Source of the DNA: Acidobacteriota bacterium
GTDB lineage: Bacteria; Acidobacteriota; Thermoanaerobaculia; Thermoanaerobaculales; Thermoanaerobaculaceae
Length of the DNA stretch: 8,945 bases
Assembly (NCBI GenBank): GCA_021782525.1
Contig: JAJXUY010000044.1
Span: forward strand, 1-8,945
Direction of reading: 5' to 3'
Numbering within the stretch: position 1 is the stretch's first letter; each line of letters starts with the position of its first letter. This document shows positions 5,841 through 8,945 of this stretch, piece after piece. The notes beneath the pieces are model-generated. The model saw only the letters and a list, made by a program, of their open reading frames with translations, made no database searches and was not told where the DNA came from. A program made the position numbers and the translations under genes.

Positions 5841-8800
5841 TCAGCCGGCGTGCGTCTCCTCGGCCGTCGTGCGGCCGCCGGTGAGCCAGTTCTTGGCGTT
5901 CTCGAACAGGTCGTAGAACACCGGCACGTAGATCAGGGTGAGGAACGTCGAGACCACCAGGCCGCCGATGGCCACGACCGCCAGCGGGGAGAGGCGCTCG
6001 AGCCCGATCGCCCACTGCAGCGCGATCGGCAGCATGCCGACGGCGGTGCCGACGGCCGTCATCAGGATCGGCCGCGTCCGCACCCGGACGGAGCCGGTGA
6101 GCGCGTCGTGCAGGCTCTCGCCGCGCGCCCGTGCCTCCTCGATGAAATCGATCAGCAGGATCGAGTTCTTCACCACGATACCGGCGAGCAGGATCATCCC
6201 CATGAACGCCGGCATGCACTGGTGCTTGCCGACGATCATCATCGACCAGGTGGCGCCGATCATCCCGAGCGGGATCGCGACCATGATCGTGAGCGGGTGC
6301 AGGAACGACTTGAACGCCGGGATGAGCGAAAAGTAGAGCAGCACGAGGCCGAGGACGAGCGCCGCCATCAATGCGGAGAACGCCTCGTCCATGGTCTTGC
6401 GTTCCCCCTCGTCGGTGATGGTGTAGCCGGCGGGCAGCTTCAAGCCGGCCATCGCCTTGTCCACGTTGGCGTTGATGTGGGTCACGGCGTGCACGCTGCG
6501 GTAGCCGAGCACGTCCACGGTCGGCGTGATCTCCTGGTGGGTGTACAGCGTCGGCACCGTCGCCGTCTCGATACGGCCGAGGCTGGCGAGCGGGACCGGG
6601 CCGCGCGGGGTCATGATCGGCAGCGACTCCAGTCGGCCCGGGGAGTCGCGGCGGGGGCCACGGGCCTGCACCCACACCGCGAACGAGTCCTGGTTGGGCA
6701 CCCGGAACAACGTGGCGGGCACCCCGCGCACCTGGGCGCCGACCTGCGCCGCGACCGCGGCGGCGTTGACGCCGTAGATCGAGAGGCGCTCCGCGTCGGG
6801 GAGGAAGCGGTACTCGACGCGGTCGAGCGTCCAGGTGGGGACGACCGCGGTGATCCCGCCGGCGGTCATCAGGCGCTGCTGCACCTGCCGGCGCAGGCCG
6901 TCGAGCACGGCCGGGTCGGGGCCGGAGATCATCAGGTCGACGGTCGAGCGGATGGTGGAGAGCGGCGTCGCGCCGTAGTCGAACGCGGCCGGGAACCGCA
7001 TCCCTGGGATCCGTTGCAGCTCGGCGAGGACCCGGCCCTCGATGGCCCACATCGTCTCCTGGCGCTGGAAGCGGTTGACGAGGTGGACCGTGATGAACGC
7101 CTGCTGCGGGTTGCGGCCGGAGCCGAACGAGAGCACCCCGGGCTCGGAGCCGAGCGTGCTCGAGGTCATGGTGACGCCGGGCACCCGCCAGATCGCCTTC
7201 TCGGCCGTGGTCAACAGCGTCTCGGTCTGTGCCAGCGACGTGTTCGGGTAGCTCTCGAACGTGACGCGGAAGATCCCGGTGTCCATCGGCGGCATCAGAT
7301 CGCGGCCGATGAGCGGGATCACCTTGCGGCTGGAGAACGCCAGCAGCATCATCGCCGGCATGATGAAGAGGAACTTGTAGCGCAGCGCCACGCCCACCGT
7401 CCGCACGAAGAACTCCTGGATCGGGTGCAGGATCTTGCCCTGCACGAAGCGGTCGAGCGCGAGTTCCCAGCGGAAGCGCTCCATCTTGCCGCCGAGGCGG
7501 AGGATGAACGGCGCCAGGATCGGCAGGATCGTGACCGACACCAGGTACGAGGCGATCAGGGCGATCGAGAGCGTGAGCGAGAGCGGCCGCAGCACGGTCT
7601 GGACGAAGCCGCCGATCCAGATGATCGGCACCAGCACCACGACCGTGGCGTAGGTGCCGGAGAGGATCGCCAGCATCACCTCCTGGGTGCCGCCGACGAC
7701 GGCGTCCTCCAGCTTCTCCCCGAGCTTGTGGTAGTGGCGCTCGATGTTCTCGAGGACGACGATCGCGTCGTCGAGCAGCATGCCGACGCCGAGGATCACG
7801 CCGGTCAGCGTCACCATGTCGAACTCGAACCCGAACAGCCACATGAACGCGAACGTGATGAGGTAGGTGAACGGGATCGAGATGCCGGCGAGGAGCATGC
7901 CGCGGGTGTCGGCGAGGAAGAGGAAGATGACGATGACGGTCATGATGATCGCGTCGCGCAGCGCGTCCACCATGTTCGAGACGCTGGTGTGGATCAGCTC
8001 GCCCTGGGTGTCCGCGACCGCGAACTGGAGACCCGGGTACTGTCTCTCGAGCTGCGGCAGGTGGGAGAGCACCGAATCGATCGTCGGCATCGCGAAGCCG
8101 GAGAGCGCGCGCTGGATGTTGATCCCGATCGCCGGCTTGCCGTTGCCGTGGAACGCCGATTGCCGCTCCTGGATCCCGACGTGGACATCGGCCACGTCGC
8201 GCAGGTACACCGGGGGGCCGGGCGCCGCGCTGACCACGATGCCGGCGACCTCGTCGGGGCGGACGAACTCCCCCTGGCTCTTGAGCAGGATCTGGCTCCC
8301 CTGCGAGAGCACGAGGCCCTCCGGGGTGTTGCGGTTCCAGGTGGCCAGCGCCTCGGCCACCTGCCCGGGCGCGAGGTGGTACGCCTGCAGCCGGTTGGGG
8401 TCGAGGTCCACCTGCACGACGCTCTGGTAGCCGCCGAACACCTCGACGTTTTCGACGCTCGGGAGGCGGAGCAGCGTCTCCTTGATCGGGTTCTCGGCCA
8501 GGCGGCGGACCTGCGCCAGGTCGAGGTGCGAGCCCGGTTTCGGCGTCACCGCGAGGGTCAGCACGGCCGGCGTCGCGGAGGAGACCTTGTACACCTGGAA
8601 CGGCCGGATGTCGGGCGGGAGCAGCGGGCGGATCTTGTTGAGCGAGTTGGAGACGTCGGTCGCCGCCGAGTCCAGACCCTTCTTGTACTGGAACTCCGCG
8701 GTCACCACCGAGACCTCGTCGTTGGCGGTCGAGGTGACGCGGCGCACCAACTCGATCGTCTTCAGCTCCTTCTCGATCACGCGGCTGACGTCGCTCGCCA

Positions 8801-8945
8801 CGTCGCCGGCCGAGGCGCCCGGCCACACCGTGACCACGGCGATCTGCGGCCGCTCGCTGTCGGGAAAGAGGTTCACCGGCATCTTGAAGAAGCCGACGAC
8901 CCCGACCACGGCCAGCAGCAGCACCACCGAGAGGAGCAGGTGCGG
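5841..8945 (-). CDS. RND-superfamily efflux permease, HAE type (5' end beyond window)
   Basis: Inner-membrane, proton-driven pump of the AcrB/MdtB/CusA superfamily, normally part of a tripartite complex with a periplasmic adaptor and an outer-membrane channel. 1034 residues are visible; only about the first 15 are missing, since the visible start PHLLLS lies in helix 1 and is followed by MPVNLFPDSERPQI. The relay residues are present: Asp-Asp in MLLDDAIVVLENI (helix 4, codons at 7767-7772), Lys in LLAGIVVKNSILLIDF (helix 10) and the RPILMT segment (helix 11). The double Asp is characteristic of drug/hydrophobe pumps; heavy-metal pumps of the CzcA type usually show DGAVV. The two-fold internal repeat is complete, and the C-terminus ends ENAKNWLTGGRTTAEETHAG. 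No adaptor or outer-membrane gene lies downstream, so partners would have to be upstream (beyond 8945) or elsewhere. The substrate is unknown. Confidence 0.95.
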   Translation of the reverse strand, partial: PHLLLSVVLLLAVVGVVGFFKMPVNLFPDSERPQIAVVTVWPGASAGDVASDVSRVIEKELKTIELVRRVTSTANDEVSVVTAEFQYKKGLDSAATDVSNSLNKIRPLLPPDIRPFQVYKVSSATPAVLTLAVTPKPGSHLDLAQVRRLAENPIKETLLRLPSVENVEVFGGYQSVVQVDLDPNRLQAYHLAPGQVAEALATWNRNTPEGLVLSQGSQILLKSQGEFVRPDEVAGIVVSAAPGPPVYLRDVADVHVGIQERQSAFHGNGKPAIGINIQRALSGFAMPTIDSVLSHLPQLERQYPGLQFAVADTQGELIHTSVSNMVDALRDAIIMTVIVIFLFLADTRGMLLAGISIPFTYLITFAFMWLFGFEFDMVTLTGVILGVGMLLDDAIVVLENIERHYHKLGEKLEDAVVGGTQEVMLAILSGTYATVVVLVPIIWIGGFVQTVLRPLSLTLSIALIASYLVSVTILPILAPFILRLGGKMERFRWELALDRFVQGKILHPIQEFFVRTVGVALRYKFLFIMPAMMLLAFSSRKVIPLIGRDLMPPMDTGIFRVTFESYPNTSLAQTETLLTTAEKAIWRVPGVTMTSSTLGSEPGVLSFGSGRNPQQAFITVHLVNRFQRQETMWAIEGRVLAELQRIPGMRFPAAFDYGATPLSTIRSTVDLMISGPDPAVLDGLRRQVQQRLMTAGGITAVVPTWTLDRVEYRFLPDAERLSIYGVNAAAVAAQVGAQVRGVPATLFRVPNQDSFAVWVQARGPRRDSPGRLESLPIMTPRGPVPLASLGRIETATVPTLYTHQEITPTVDVLGYRSVHAVTHINANVDKAMAGLKLPAGYTITDEGERKTMDEAFSALMAALVLGLVLLYFSLIPAFKSFLHPLTIMVAIPLGMIGATWSMMIVGKHQCMPAFMGMILLAGIVVKNSILLIDFIEEARARGESLHDALTGSVRVRTRPILMTAVGTAVGMLPIALQWAIGLERLSPLAVVAIGGLVVSTFLTLIYVPVFYDLFENAKNWLTGGRTTAEETHAG

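Noticed and set aside
5752..8826. A very long open frame continuing upstream of the CMD-fold gene through the RND gene (over 1000 codons)
   Set aside because: It is a stop-free shadow frame caused by high GC. The translation is Arg/Pro/Gly/Ala-rich with no family motifs, while the overlapping RND frame shows clear RND signatures. Only the last 127 codons, from 5751, are a gene.

Overview
This is a very GC-rich bacterial segment. G or C fills most third codon positions, and by eye well over 60% of the bases are G/C. One break stands out: a short AT-rich patch at about 824-874. An RND-type inner-membrane pump implies a Gram-negative cell envelope. Genus and phylum cannot be fixed from the sequence; a high-GC proteobacterial, myxococcal or acidobacterial-type lineage would fit.

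Region 1 (1-1316) is a compact arsenic-resistance module. An ArsR repressor and the start of an ACR3 arsenite exporter read leftward, and a thioredoxin-type arsenate reductase (ArsC) reads rightward. The 65-bp gap between arsR and arsC holds a perfect 7-6-7 inverted repeat that overlaps the arsR start codon, plus back-to-back promoter-like hexamers. This suggests one ArsR operator controls both directions. The logic is that ArsC reduces arsenate to arsenite, ACR3 exports arsenite, and arsenite releases ArsR from DNA. ACR3 is cut by the left edge of the window.

Region 2 (1321-8945) is a run of five leftward genes. In order of transcription they are: an RND efflux permease (5' end cut by the right edge), a small AhpD-like/carboxymuconolactone-decarboxylase-fold protein with a degenerate CXXC, a cation diffusion facilitator (CzcD/ZitB type), an alpha-glucan phosphorylase with an N-terminal DUF3417-like region, and a DedA-family membrane protein fused to a rhodanese domain. 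The gaps are 89, 5, 27 and 4 nt, so the last four genes look like one translationally coupled transcript. The last gene converges on arsC with only 4 bp between the stop codons.

Taken together, the window looks like a metal/metalloid and envelope-stress accessory region with a glucan-degrading enzyme embedded in it. Each gene belongs to a known family. The less ordinary points are the gene combination, the DedA-rhodanese fusion, the single-cysteine AhpD-like protein, the well-preserved divergent ars control region, and a pump with an HAE-type rather than heavy-metal-type proton-relay motif beside a metal exporter. I see no RNA genes, CRISPR arrays, insertion sequences or stretches above 300 bases without a gene.
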